14,648 nt of DNA from Dehalococcoidales bacterium (GCA_030648675.1 JAUSGV010000101.1:1-14648); one strand, 5' to 3'. Shown: positions 1-8,189, counted from the stretch's first letter. The notes: generated from the letters alone by a model not told the origin. Numbers and translations are program-made.

Positions 1-694
1 GCTCATCCTGCCAAACTTTGATAAGCTCCGGTGTAACTTCCTGTGGTTGCAGCGACGAAAGTCGCAGCCTCGATATTCCCGTTTCCGCCAATACACGTTC
101 GAGTAAGCCCGGAAGCTCGACTTCACCCCGGTAAGCCCCGATCTCTGTCCCCGTCAACACTACCTCGCGGTATCCTTCCGCCGCTCTCGAATTCACTTCA
201 CCGATAATATCGTCCGCAGGCCGGCTTTTCTCGCGTCCTCGCACCAGCGGCACAATACAGTAGGTACATGCCCGTTCGCACCCGTCCTGGATTTTAATGA
301 AGGAACGGGTACGCCGCGGCGGCGATACCACATTTTCCGAAGCTGAAACGGATTGGATGTCCGCTGCACGCAGCAACGACAGCAAATCCGGCTTCTGATC
401 ATTACCGGCAACCACGCTTACCCCCTCCATCCCTGCGAGTTCCTCAGGCATTCGCTGTGCGTAACAGCCGGTGATCACCAACCGCGCTTCCGGATTACTG
501 CGGTATGCTTGTCTGAGCCATGCCCGGCACTTGGCATCGGCGGTCCGCGTTACGGTGCAGGTATTAAGGATATAGACGTCGGCAGCGGCTTCGATATCGA
601 CCACGAAATGCCCTGCCTCCAGCAACTCCCGGGTGAGCCATTCCGTTTCAGCTTGATTTAGCTTGCAGCCGAGCGTGCCTAATGCTACCCTCAT
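1..694 (-). CDS. mtaB: MtaB-like tRNA methylthiotransferase (N-terminal part, runs off window)
   Basis: Reading the minus strand from the ATG at 694 gives an uninterrupted frame of 231 codons that leaves the window, so the C-terminal half (including any TRAM domain) is missing; the family is usually around 430 residues. The protein begins MRVALGTLGCKLNQAET, followed by NTCTVT (44-49) and ITGCYAQ (74-80). These supply the three cysteines C10, C46 and C77 that bind the auxiliary Fe-S cluster in the UPF0004 domain. The radical-SAM motif CERACTYC gives C139, C143 and C146. Enzymes of this family add a methylthio group to a modified adenosine at tRNA position 37; the GCKxNQ N-terminus fits MtaB (acting on t6A) better than MiaB, but that subgroup call is an inference. 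The purine-rich AGGGAG lies almost directly against the ATG, so the ribosome site is poor. It is divergent from fabF. Confidence 0.85.
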   Translation of the reverse strand, partial: MRVALGTLGCKLNQAETEWLTRELLEAGHFVVDIEAAADVYILNTCTVTRTADAKCRAWLRQAYRSNPEARLVITGCYAQRMPEELAGMEGVSVVAGNDQKPDLLSLLRAADIQSVSASENVVSPPRRTRSFIKIQDGCERACTYCIVPLVRGREKSRPADDIIGEVNSRAAEGYREVVLTGTEIGAYRGEVELPGLLERVLAETGISRLRLSSLQPQEVTPELIKVWQDE

Positions 695-741
695 CTCCCT
701 ACCGGCTTGACAAAAATTAGCTTCAAATTCACCAGCCAAAA

Positions 742-770
742 TTGACTGTAATATGGGAATGCATTATACT
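742..770 (+). promoter_or_regulatory. Sigma-70-type promoter of the fabF-recJ-rlmB operon
   Basis: TTGACT (742-747), a 17-base spacer and TATACT (765-770) match the housekeeping sigma consensus at 5 of 6 and 5 of 6 positions with ideal spacing. The predicted transcription start is near 777, giving a leader of about 33 bases before the GTG at 810. It also rules out the upstream in-frame ATG at 753, which would lie inside the promoter spacer. Confidence 0.75.
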
Positions 771-792
771 AAGCCCTGTCTCAAAAGGGCAA
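763..792 (-). promoter_or_regulatory. Possible promoter of mtaB, overlapping the fabF promoter
   Basis: On the minus strand a perfect TATAAT (768-763) is preceded after 18 bases by TTGCCC (792-787). Transcription would start near 756 and leave about 60 bases before the mtaB ATG. The -10 box is the reverse strand of almost the same bases as the fabF -10, so the two promoters overlap. The -35 match is only partial, so this is a moderate call. Confidence 0.4.
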
Positions 793-809
793 ATCAAGGG
801 GGTAAATTT

Positions 810-2063
810 GTGAACATTCAGCAAAATCGAGTGGTCGTTACCGGCATAGGCGCACTTACGCCGCTCGGTCTTGATATGCCTACGACATGGCAAGGACTCA
901 TCGCTGGGAAATCCGGCATCGATTATATTACTCTCTGCGACCGCGAGCCGCTGGAAGTAAAATTCGCTGGCGAGGTAAAAGGATTCGACCCGACGAACTA
1001 TCTCGACCGTAAAGAGGCCCGGCGTATGGACCGTTTCGCCCAGTTGTCTGTCGCCGCCAGCCGCGAGGCACTGGCCTCTTCCAAACTTCAGATTACCGAT
1101 GCCAACCAGCACGACATTGCCGTCGTTGTCGGCAGCGGTATCGGCGGGCTTACTACCCTTTTTGAACAGATCAAGGTCCTCCTGGAAAAAGGCCCGACCC
1201 GCGTCAGTCCGTTTTTGGCCCCGATGATGATATCGGACATGGCGGCGGCACAGATATCCATTACCCTCGGCATCAAAGGCCTTAACCTGTGCACTACGTC
1301 CGCCTGCTCAAGCAGTGCTGATGCCATCGGCGTGGCTTACGAGCTCATCAGACGGGGTGATGCGGTTGCGGCATTGGCTGGCGGGAGTGAATCGATCATC
1401 AACCCCATCGGCATAACCGCCTTCAGCGCTCTGAAAGCAGTTTCGTTTAGAAACGATGCACCCAAAGAGGCTTCCCGACCTTTCGATGCAGCCCGCGACG
1501 GCTTTGTCATCAGCGAGGGAGCCTGTCTCCTCGTCCTGGAAAACCTGGAGCACGCCAGACGGCGTGGAGCTAACATCCTGGCGGAGCTTATCGCTTACGG
1601 AGCTACGGCCGATGCCTACCATATGACCCAGCCTGATGGAAACGGCAGTGGTGCGATCCGCGCCATGCAGTTGGCCTTAAGCAAGGCTGGGCTGCTGCCC
1701 ACCGATATCGACTATATCAATGCCCACGGGACATCTACTCCTCTAAACGACAAGACCGAAACTCTTGCCATCAAGAACGTATTCGGCGAGCATGCCCACC
1801 GCATTCCCATCAGCTCGACTAAGTCCATGACTGGTCATCTTATCGGCGCCGCGGGGGCCCTCGAAGCAGCTGTCTGCGTAATGACGATTCAGAACGGTAT
1901 TATTCCGCCAACGATTAACCTGACTAATCCCGACCCCGAATGCGACTTGGACTACGTTCCTAACGTCGCCCGTCTGGCAAAAGTGAATACAGCCCTTTCC
2001 AATTCATTCGGTTTCGGCGGTCATAACTCAGTATTGGTTTTCCGTAAGTATAGCGAGGCTTAG
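810..2063 (+). CDS. fabF: Beta-ketoacyl-ACP synthase II (FabF)
   Basis: KAS II condenses malonyl-ACP with a growing acyl-ACP in type II fatty-acid elongation, in the cytosol. From the chosen GTG start the protein has 417 residues, the usual FabF length. It opens with VVVTGIGALTPLG. The nucleophile lies in TTSACSSSAD (C166), and the two catalytic histidines lie in NAHGTSTP (H306) and KSMTGHLIGAAG (H343, with K338). The glycine-rich C-terminus NSFGFGGHNSVLVF is also present. The GTG is preferred over an in-frame ATG at 753 because AAGGGGG (796-802) sits 7 bases before it, the extra 19 residues do not resemble the family, and the ATG falls inside the promoter. It is the first gene of an operon with recJ and rlmB; only 2 bases separate it from recJ. 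Confidence 0.95.
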   Translation: MNIQQNRVVVTGIGALTPLGLDMPTTWQGLIAGKSGIDYITLCDREPLEVKFAGEVKGFDPTNYLDRKEARRMDRFAQLSVAASREALASSKLQITDANQHDIAVVVGSGIGGLTTLFEQIKVLLEKGPTRVSPFLAPMMISDMAAAQISITLGIKGLNLCTTSACSSSADAIGVAYELIRRGDAVAALAGGSESIINPIGITAFSALKAVSFRNDAPKEASRPFDAARDGFVISEGACLLVLENLEHARRRGANILAELIAYGATADAYHMTQPDGNGSGAIRAMQLALSKAGLLPTDIDYINAHGTSTPLNDKTETLAIKNVFGEHAHRIPISSTKSMTGHLIGAAGALEAAVCVMTIQNGIIPPTINLTNPDPECDLDYVPNVARLAKVNTALSNSFGFGGHNSVLVFRKYSEA

Positions 2064-2065
2064 GT

Positions 2066-3748
2066 TTGGGACACAGCCGCTGGAACCTTTTGCCCCCGGT
2101 TCCCGACGGACATGCCATCCAATCTTGTGGCTATACCCCCATCGTTACGCAGCTCCTATTTAACCGCGGTCTGACCGAGACGTCGCAGCTCGAAGCTTTT
2201 ATCGCTTCCGATGAGCGGCTCGCTACCGATCCTTTCCTTCTGCCCGACATGCCTGCCGCCGTCGCCAGGCTCTACCGTGCTTTACTTTCCGGTGAGAAGA
2301 TCGCCATCTACGGCGATTTTGATACCGACGGTATTACCGCTACCGCCCTTTTGGTCCAGGGACTGGCTATGCTTAATTGCCAAGCTGTGCCTTATATTCC
2401 GCACCGGTTGAACGAAGGCTACGGGGTGAAAACTTCCGCCCTCGAGATGCTGTCGCAGCAGGGCATCAGCCTTGTGATAACGGTTGACTGCGGTATCACC
2501 GCCGTCGCCGAGGTCAAAAGGGCACATAAGCTCGGCATGGACGTCATTATCACCGACCACCATACGCCTCAAAGCGAAGTTCCCTCTGCCGCCGCTGTCG
2601 TCGACCCCAAGCTGCCGGGATCGCGGGCCTCTTCCGACCTTGCCGGCGTCGGTGTCGCTCTTAAGCTGCTGCAGGCTCTTTTCCAGAGTATGGGCAAAGC
2701 AGAGCAGGCTGATAATCTGCTCGACTTCGTCGCTCTCGGCACTGTGGCCGACATGATGCCCCTGCTGGGAGAAAACCGGTATCTGGTCAGCAGGGGGCTT
2801 AAGATCATTAATGCCTCGCCCCGCCTCGGCATACGTGAAATTATGTTAAATTCCGGGTCGACCACGGCCAGCCTGGATGCCGAAGCTATTTCCTGGATTA
2901 TCGCCCCGCGCCTGAATGCTGCCGGGCGACTTTCCCACGCCATGAACAGCTACCGGTTGCTTATGACCGATTCGAGTAAAGAAGCCCGCGAGCTTGCGGT
3001 ATGGCTGGAACAGACGAACGCCGAACGGCAGACCCTGACGACTAAAGCCCAGGCGGTCGCCCGCAGTCGTGTCCTGTCCCGAGAACTCACTCCGCTGCTA
3101 TTCGTTTCCGACCCCGATTTCCCCACCGGTATTTGCGGGTTAGTTGCCGGACGGCTGGCGAATGAATTCTACCGTCCGGCCGTCGTCGTCAAGACCGGCG
3201 ACCAGTTCAGTGGCGGAAGCTGCCGGAGCATCCCCGAATTTGACATTTTTCATGCCCTTTCACGACACCGCCATCTCTTTTCCAATTTCGGCGGACATGC
3301 CCAGGCAGCCGGTTTCAGTCTTCCCACCAGAGATCTGCCTCAACTCGAAAACGCTCTCAAACAATTAGCCGCTGAGCAGTTGGAAGGTGTCGACCTCCGC
3401 TCCCGCATCGACGTCGATATCGAAGTAAAGCTGTCAGAACTGGGCGGCGACATGTTCCCATCGATACAGAAGTTAGCTCCCTTCGGCCAGGGCAATCCGC
3501 AGCCCGTTTTTCTCAGCCGCGGGATCGAAGTGTTAAGCTGCCGGGCGATGGGCGATACCGGAAGCCATCTCCGCGTGAAATTAAAACAGGACGGTTCTGT
3601 CTGGGACGCGGTGGCCTTTGACCTCGGGGATTGCATACGCGAGGTCGTGACCCCGCTGGACGTTGTCTTTCATATCGAGATCGACCGTTGGAACGGCAGT
3701 CAACTCAGGTTGAATATTCTGGACTTCGCCCCCTCCGGGAGAGAATAA
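2066..3748 (+). CDS. recJ: Single-stranded-DNA-specific 5'-3' exonuclease RecJ
   Basis: RecJ degrades single-stranded DNA 5' to 3' in recombination and mismatch or base-excision repair. The 560-residue product is close to the E. coli length of 577. The DHH phosphoesterase core shows YGDFDTDG (82-89), HRLNEGYG (113-120), ITVDCGI (138-144), TDHHTP (163-168) and ALGTVADMMPL (223-233), which carry the metal ligands. APRLNAAGRL follows at 280-289, the DHHA1 motif NFGGHAQAAG at 407-416, and a C-terminal OB-like segment begins near APFGQGNPQP (471-480). The start is a TTG, with GAGG 7 bases upstream inside the end of fabF; no in-frame ATG or GTG lies nearby and the N-terminal W/LLPP residues fit the family. 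The 2-base gap indicates co-transcription, and possibly translational coupling, with fabF. Confidence 0.95.
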   Translation: MGHSRWNLLPPVPDGHAIQSCGYTPIVTQLLFNRGLTETSQLEAFIASDERLATDPFLLPDMPAAVARLYRALLSGEKIAIYGDFDTDGITATALLVQGLAMLNCQAVPYIPHRLNEGYGVKTSALEMLSQQGISLVITVDCGITAVAEVKRAHKLGMDVIITDHHTPQSEVPSAAAVVDPKLPGSRASSDLAGVGVALKLLQALFQSMGKAEQADNLLDFVALGTVADMMPLLGENRYLVSRGLKIINASPRLGIREIMLNSGSTTASLDAEAISWIIAPRLNAAGRLSHAMNSYRLLMTDSSKEARELAVWLEQTNAERQTLTTKAQAVARSRVLSRELTPLLFVSDPDFPTGICGLVAGRLANEFYRPAVVVKTGDQFSGGSCRSIPEFDIFHALSRHRHLFSNFGGHAQAAGFSLPTRDLPQLENALKQLAAEQLEGVDLRSRIDVDIEVKLSELGGDMFPSIQKLAPFGQGNPQPVFLSRGIEVLSCRAMGDTGSHLRVKLKQDGSVWDAVAFDLGDCIREVVTPLDVVFHIEIDRWNGSQLRLNILDFAPSGRE

Positions 3749-3753
3749 AAGGG

Positions 3754-4488
3754 ATGTCCGATATTATTGCAGGGAGAAACCCGGTACTGGAAGCCATCAA
3801 CGCCGGCAGGTCGATAAACAAGGTAATGGTAGACAGAAGCTCCCACAATAACACTGTCGACGAGATTATCAAAAAGGCACGCACTGCTAGGATTCCGGTC
3901 GATTTTGTCGACAAGCATGCCCTCGATCGTCTCGCCCCGGACACCGGACATCAGGGAATCGTTGCCTATGCTTCCAGTAAAGACTATATTAGTCTCGACA
4001 GCCTTATGGCTGTTTCGCAAGAAAAGAACGAGGCTCCGTTGTATCTTGTTCTCGACGGCATCGAGGACCCGCAAAATCTCGGGGCTATCCTGCGAACGGC
4101 TGAGGCGGCAGGAGTTCATGGGGTTGTCGTCCGGTCGCACCGCGCGGTAGGTCTCACTCCATCCGTGGCCAAAGCCTCTGCGGGAGCGATCGAGTACGTC
4201 CCGGTCGCCAGAGTACCCAACATTTCCCAGGCGATCGAGATCTTGAAAAAACAAGGCGTCTGGGTAATCGGCATCGATATGACCGGGACAACCAGCTACA
4301 CCCGGGTCGACTTCAAGCTTCCCACTGCCATTGTTATCGGCGGCGAGGGCAAAGGCCTCTCCGATTTAGTCCGAAAGCGGTGCGACGTGGTTGCCTCCAT
4401 CCCGATGAAAGGCAAGATCGGCTCACTCAATGCTTCCGTAGCCGCCGCCGTTGTCGTCTATGAAGCCCTGAACCAAAGAGATCAGTAA
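3754..4488 (+). CDS. rlmB: 23S rRNA (guanosine-2'-O-)-methyltransferase RlmB (SpoU/TrmH family)
   Basis: The 244-residue protein has the size and layout of RlmB, which 2'-O-methylates a guanosine in domain V of 23S rRNA (Gm2251 in E. coli) using SAM. An N-terminal substrate-binding domain (GRNPVLEAI at 7-15) precedes a SPOUT knot. Motif 1 is DPQNLGAILRTAEAAG (105-120, N108 and R114), motif 2 is IVIGGEGKGLSDLV (193-206, E198), and motif 3 is SIPMKGKIGSLNASVA (215-230, S224 and N226). The frame is open upstream to 3631, but the ATG at 3754 gives the family's N-terminus, avoids a 118-base overlap with recJ, and has GGGAGAG (3737-3743) upstream inside the recJ end. The gap to recJ is 5 bases, so it is the last gene of the operon. 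A related TrmH-family rRNA methylase is the only serious alternative. Confidence 0.92.
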   Translation: MSDIIAGRNPVLEAINAGRSINKVMVDRSSHNNTVDEIIKKARTARIPVDFVDKHALDRLAPDTGHQGIVAYASSKDYISLDSLMAVSQEKNEAPLYLVLDGIEDPQNLGAILRTAEAAGVHGVVVRSHRAVGLTPSVAKASAGAIEYVPVARVPNISQAIEILKKQGVWVIGIDMTGTTSYTRVDFKLPTAIVIGGEGKGLSDLVRKRCDVVASIPMKGKIGSLNASVAAAVVVYEALNQRDQ

Positions 4489-4536
4489 AGAAATATACAC
4501 AAGCAAAGTCTAAGTGAATATGATTGCAGTTAAGAG

Positions 4537-4600
4537 TATTGAAAATGCTATTATTAGAATCTGAAATTATGAAAGTTCAATAAATTTGTCATATAATAGC
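4537..4600. repeat. Two interleaved inverted repeats upstream of the tubulin-like gene
   Basis: TATTGAA (4537-4543) is the exact inverse complement of TTCAATA (4576-4582), and GCTATTAT (4547-4554) of ATAATAGC (4593-4600). The arms are ordered A-B-A'-B'. The last arm overlaps the -10 TATAAT. They could be operator half-sites. The region is AT-rich, so chance occurrence is not excluded. Confidence 0.4.
4569..4597 (+). promoter_or_regulatory. Probable promoter of the tubulin-like gene
   Basis: A perfect TATAAT at 4592-4597 is preceded after 17 bases by ATGAAA (4569-4574), which matches the -35 consensus at 4 of 6 positions. Initiation would be near 4604, leaving a leader of about 38 bases with AGGAGGG (4629-4635) before the ATG at 4642. 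Two inverted repeats overlap this region; one arm covers most of the -10 box. Confidence 0.55.
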
Positions 4601-4641
4601 ACTTACACGGGTGAACCGGGGTAAATACAGGAGGGCGAAAA

Positions 4642-5826
4642 ATGAAGTTGACAGTAATCGGTTTAGGTCAGTGCGGCGGTCGAATTGCCGACGAGTTCGC
4701 TCGGTTGAATGCCCGGGCACGATCGAAGCGCAGAATTGAGATTACCCCTGGTGTTTTAGCGGTCAACACCGATACTGCGGACTTAAGCGGATTAAAATAC
4801 ATCAGTTCCGATTACCGGCACAGAATCCTTATCGGAATCAAAGAGAGCGGCGGACATGGTGTCGGCAAAGTGAATGAAAAAGGAGCTGAAATAGCAAAAG
4901 AGGACAGCGACAAGGTTATCGAAGCACTAAGACAGACTCCCCGGTTCTTTGAATCCGATGCCTTTTTATTGATCGCGTCTTCTGGCGGTGGTACCGGTTC
5001 AGGGTCGATAGCAGTGCTGACCCAAATTATTAGAGAACGCTACTCGGACAAGCCGGTATTCGATCTGATTGTCCTGCCTTTCGAGCATGAGGAATCAACG
5101 GAAGAGAGGACCATTTACAATACAGCCCTATGCCTCAAGGCAGTCAACTCGGTAGCTAACGCGGTCATTCTTTTTGATAACCAGAGATATATCAGAAAGG
5201 ATTCTTCACTCAGCAACAACCTTTCCAAAATTAACCAGTTGATAGCGGAATCGTTTTATGACATGCTGTGCGCCGGTGAAGAAACTAAAGCCAGGAATGT
5301 CGGGGCAAAGACACTCGACGCCGGAGACATAGCACAAACTTTGACCGGATGGACGGTGATTGGCTTCGGACAATCACTGATACCTAAGTTCGACTTTTCT
5401 TTTCCCTTTTTTAGGAAGTCCGATTTCAGGGCCAAAAGTACGCAAACTCACAAAGGGATTCAGGCGATGGACCAGGCGATAGCCGAGTTATCACTCGCCT
5501 GCCGTCCCTCGGACGCCGGAAGGGCATTGTATCTTTTGTCGGCACCAGTTAATGAGATGAACATGGACCTGACAAAGGAACTTGGGGAATACTTGAGAAA
5601 GCTAGCTCCCAAAGCCATTATCAGGAACGGTGACTATCCCGGCAAGCGAGATTCTTTGTCCGTTACCGTCCTGTTGTCCGAACTTGGAAACGTGGATCGT
5701 GTCAAGGAATATTATACTAAGACGGTCGGCCTCATTCCCGAATTTAAGCAAAGACAACAAGAAAGAAAGGTCAGCCTCGAAGGTATGGATGACTTGAGCA
5801 AGGATTTACCGTCCCTGCTGGATTAG
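4642..5826 (+). CDS. CetZ-like tubulin/FtsZ-superfamily GTPase
   Basis: This is a 394-residue member of the tubulin/FtsZ superfamily, predicted to bind GTP and form filaments in the cytoplasm. The N-terminus MKLTVIGLGQCGGRI (G9-Q10-C11-G12-G13) and the AVNTD segment (40-44) form the nucleotide pocket. SSGGGTGSG (113-121) is the tubulin signature with S in place of the T usual in FtsZ. The T7-loop equivalent is TLDAGD (224-229), keeping the two acidic residues (D226, D229) that complete GTP hydrolysis in a neighbouring subunit. The segments RILIGIKESGGHGVG, KGAEIAKED and AVILFDNQRYIRK follow the haloarchaeal CetZ pattern more closely than FtsZ. The C-terminus ends KDLPSLLD, an acidic-hydrophobic tail that could be a peptide docking site, which is speculative. 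The start is well fixed by AGGAGGG 6 bases upstream. It has its own promoter and no co-directional partner, so its cellular role is unknown. Confidence 0.85.
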   Translation: MKLTVIGLGQCGGRIADEFARLNARARSKRRIEITPGVLAVNTDTADLSGLKYISSDYRHRILIGIKESGGHGVGKVNEKGAEIAKEDSDKVIEALRQTPRFFESDAFLLIASSGGGTGSGSIAVLTQIIRERYSDKPVFDLIVLPFEHEESTEERTIYNTALCLKAVNSVANAVILFDNQRYIRKDSSLSNNLSKINQLIAESFYDMLCAGEETKARNVGAKTLDAGDIAQTLTGWTVIGFGQSLIPKFDFSFPFFRKSDFRAKSTQTHKGIQAMDQAIAELSLACRPSDAGRALYLLSAPVNEMNMDLTKELGEYLRKLAPKAIIRNGDYPGKRDSLSVTVLLSELGNVDRVKEYYTKTVGLIPEFKQRQQERKVSLEGMDDLSKDLPSLLD

Positions 5827-5900
5827 GCTAAACATTCTTTAATACTCGTATGTCTTACCGCCTTTGTTCCGGCATTTTGCCTGCTGATTTAAGCCGAAGT

Positions 5901-8189
5901 TTACCTCGACCTAAGCAAACCCTCCAGCAGCATTCGCGCTCCGATTTTATCCAGGGGCTTATTGTTATTTCCGCATTTAGGCGACTGCACGCAGCTCGGG
6001 CAGCCGTCCTGGCACGGACATTCCTCTATCACTTTGAGAGTCGCTTCCCAAAGGTCTATTATCAGGTCGTAACCCCGCTCCGCGATTCCGACGCCTCCTG
6101 GGTAGCCGTCATAAATGAATATCTGTGCCTTGCCCGTGTCCGCGTGCAGCGGTGTGGACACCCCGCCGATATCGTTGCGGTCGCATAAAGCGAACAAAGG
6201 CAATATGCCGATAGCCGCGTGCTCCGTGGCATGCAGTCCGCCGGCGAAATCCAGTTGTGCCTTGTCCAGCTTTGCCACCCCGTCCGGCGGCAGGTCAAAC
6301 CACAAAGCCACCGTGGAAAAACGTATGGGGGGTAAGGCCAGCGGCTCTTCACCGATAACTTCTTCGGTGAATCGAGCTTTTTTCTTGAAGCCGATAACTT
6401 CGGTGCTGACCTCGACCTCGCCCAGGCAGGCCGTAATCGACCCTATCATTTTTTGGCACGTTTGTTTGATAATACGCAGGTCGGTAAGCTCTTTGGATTG
6501 CGTATAGTATGTTTCGGCGGTTGGAGCGGCATAAGCGGTGCGCCCGGGAATATCCAGGTTGGTAATCAAATAGGATTCCCCCTGGTGCAGGTATATCGCC
6601 CCGGGGTATATCTGAAAAAAAGCCACGCTGGACTCGACGGTCTCCAACTGCGTCCCGCTCGACGTATCGATGATAGCGTAATTCTCGCCTGAGGTAGCCC
6701 GGATATTGATTGACTGCGCCGGGTATGACACCGACGGCGGCAGGTACCACCTTCGCCGTCGTTCCCGCAAGAAGCCAAGTTTTTCCAGTTCCGCCCTTTC
6801 TTCAAGAAAACGGGGCCCGAAATACCCGCTGTCGACACCGGTCAACGGCTGTTCCCAGGCCGCACATAGCAAATGTGCCCGCAGAATGTACGGGTTGTCC
6901 GGGTTGACCAAAGCGTTTTCCGAGTTCTTTTTGAAAAAGTACTCCGGATGATTCATGAGGTACTGGTCGAGCGGACCGTTCAATCCGATGAGAAAGCTCA
7001 TCGAGGGCGCTTGCCCCCTGCCGCTCCTCCCCGCCTGCTGCCAGGTGCTGGCGATGCTGCCGGGGTAACCCGTGAGCACCGTGGCCTCGAGGTCGCCGAT
7101 ATCGATTCCCAGCTCCAGGGCTACCGTGGCCACCGCACCGATCAGCTCACCGCCGAAAAGCTCCCGCTCTATTTTCCGGCGCTCTGCGGGCAAATACCCG
7201 GCCCGGTAAGGCTTGATGCGGAGGGCAAGAGCCGGATTCATTTCCTGCAGCCTGTCCCGTGAGAAGCGGTAGATGAGTTCCGTTAACCGGCGCGTCCGGG
7301 TAAACGTCAGCGTGCGGACATTCGCGTTCACCAGTTCCGTAAAAAGATTGGTCGCCTCACTGTTGGCGCTCTTCCGCGTGTTGGTCATTTTATCGATCAG
7401 CGGCGGATTCCAGAAGACGAAATCCTTCGCCCCGTGCGGTGAACCGTCCTTGTCGACTACGGTAAAAGGTAAACCCGTCAGCTCACCGGCGTGCTCCCCC
7501 GGGTTGGCAACGGTCGCCGAACTGCAGATAAACTGCGGCTTTGCGCCGTGCAAATAGCACAACCGGCGGAGCCGCCGGAGTACCCCGGCTACATGGGAAC
7601 CGAACACACCCCGGTATACGTGGGCTTCATCGACGACCACATACCTCAAGTGACGCAGCAGCTTCGTCCACGACGCATGATTCGGTAAAATACCAAGGTG
7701 AAGCATGTCCGGGTTGGTTAAAATGATACGGGCGTGCTGGCGTATCTCCGCTCTTTCCCCTACCGGGGTGTCGCCGTCGAAAGTAGCGAATTCTTCGGGA
7801 CGGAATAGATCGGGACAGAACATTTCGCGGAGACTGCGCAATTGGTCCTGAGCCAGCGCTTTGGTCGGAAACAGGTAGATGGCCCGGCTCGCCGGCTCAG
7901 TCAGCAAGGATTGCATCACTGCAAGGTTATAACACAGGCTTTTACCACTGGCGGAGGACGTCGCCACCATCACATTCTCCCCGCGGCGGGCGTGATTTAC
8001 CGCCTCGGCCTGGTGCAAATAAAGCGCCGTTATGTCATGTGCAACCAGACAGTCCTGCAGGTTTTCCGCCAGCGGCTCATCCAGCTTCCCGTATTTCGCG
8101 TTACGGGAGGGGAGATGCTCGACATGGACGATCTGCCCTTCGTAGTCCTGCCTCGCCTCGAGGTGCTTTATAAAAGCCCCAGTATCCAC
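5901..8189 (-). CDS. mrfA: MrfA/YprA-family DEAH-box DNA helicase with C-terminal cysteine cluster (DUF1998-type)
   Basis: The 762-residue protein has the size and layout of B. subtilis MrfA (YprA), a 3'-5' DNA helicase in mitomycin-damage repair. Visible helicase motifs in order are LYLHQAEAV (57-65, Q-motif-like), TSSASGKS (77-84, Walker A), PTKALAQDQ (108-116), LTNPDMLH (157-164), VDEAH (186-190), SSATVANP (223-230), TFTRTRRLTE (295-304) and QQAGRSGRG (384-392, arginine fingers). The C-terminal domain has IYDGYPGGVG and then CPCQDGCPSCVQSPKCGNN, giving C724, C726, C730, C733 and C739; in this family four such cysteines bind a metal. The start is GTG with AAGGGG 4 bases upstream (8199-8194). 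It is convergent with the tubulin-like gene and downstream of DUF503 on the same strand, 246 bases away. The repair role is inferred from family membership. Confidence 0.88.
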   Translation of the reverse strand: MDTGAFIKHLEARQDYEGQIVHVEHLPSRNAKYGKLDEPLAENLQDCLVAHDITALYLHQAEAVNHARRGENVMVATSSASGKSLCYNLAVMQSLLTEPASRAIYLFPTKALAQDQLRSLREMFCPDLFRPEEFATFDGDTPVGERAEIRQHARIILTNPDMLHLGILPNHASWTKLLRHLRYVVVDEAHVYRGVFGSHVAGVLRRLRRLCYLHGAKPQFICSSATVANPGEHAGELTGLPFTVVDKDGSPHGAKDFVFWNPPLIDKMTNTRKSANSEATNLFTELVNANVRTLTFTRTRRLTELIYRFSRDRLQEMNPALALRIKPYRAGYLPAERRKIERELFGGELIGAVATVALELGIDIGDLEATVLTGYPGSIASTWQQAGRSGRGQAPSMSFLIGLNGPLDQYLMNHPEYFFKKNSENALVNPDNPYILRAHLLCAAWEQPLTGVDSGYFGPRFLEERAELEKLGFLRERRRRWYLPPSVSYPAQSINIRATSGENYAIIDTSSGTQLETVESSVAFFQIYPGAIYLHQGESYLITNLDIPGRTAYAAPTAETYYTQSKELTDLRIIKQTCQKMIGSITACLGEVEVSTEVIGFKKKARFTEEVIGEEPLALPPIRFSTVALWFDLPPDGVAKLDKAQLDFAGGLHATEHAAIGILPLFALCDRNDIGGVSTPLHADTGKAQIFIYDGYPGGVGIAERGYDLIIDLWEATLKVIEECPCQDGCPSCVQSPKCGNNNKPLDKIGARMLLEGLLRSR

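Noticed and set aside
353..661. Open frame on the plus strand opposite mtaB
   Set aside because: It is antisense to a clear radical-SAM protein with all six cysteines, and its translation shows no recognisable motif.
707..712. Perfect TTGACA on the plus strand
   Set aside because: No acceptable -10 box lies 16-18 bases downstream; the TTGACT at 742 has the better arrangement.
753..809. Upstream in-frame ATG extension of fabF
   Set aside because: It lies inside the TTGACT-N17-TATACT promoter spacer, and the 19 extra residues do not fit the KAS II family. The GTG at 810 has a strong ribosome site.
3631..3753. N-terminal extension of rlmB overlapping recJ by 118 bases
   Set aside because: The ATG at 3754 gives the normal RlmB length and N-terminus with a ribosome site; the extension is a shadow of the recJ 3' end.
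4642..5826. Calling the tubulin-like gene ftsZ
   Set aside because: The signature is GGGTGSG, the N-terminal and middle segments follow CetZ, and there is no ftsA, mur or division context.
5871..5881. GGCA-TTT-TGCC hairpin between the convergent tubulin-like and helicase genes as a terminator
   Set aside because: A 4-bp stem without a following T run is too weak to call a terminator.
5850..7557. Several plus-strand open frames opposite the helicase
   Set aside because: The minus strand carries an unbroken 762-residue helicase with all motifs in order; the plus frames are shadows of its GC-rich codons.
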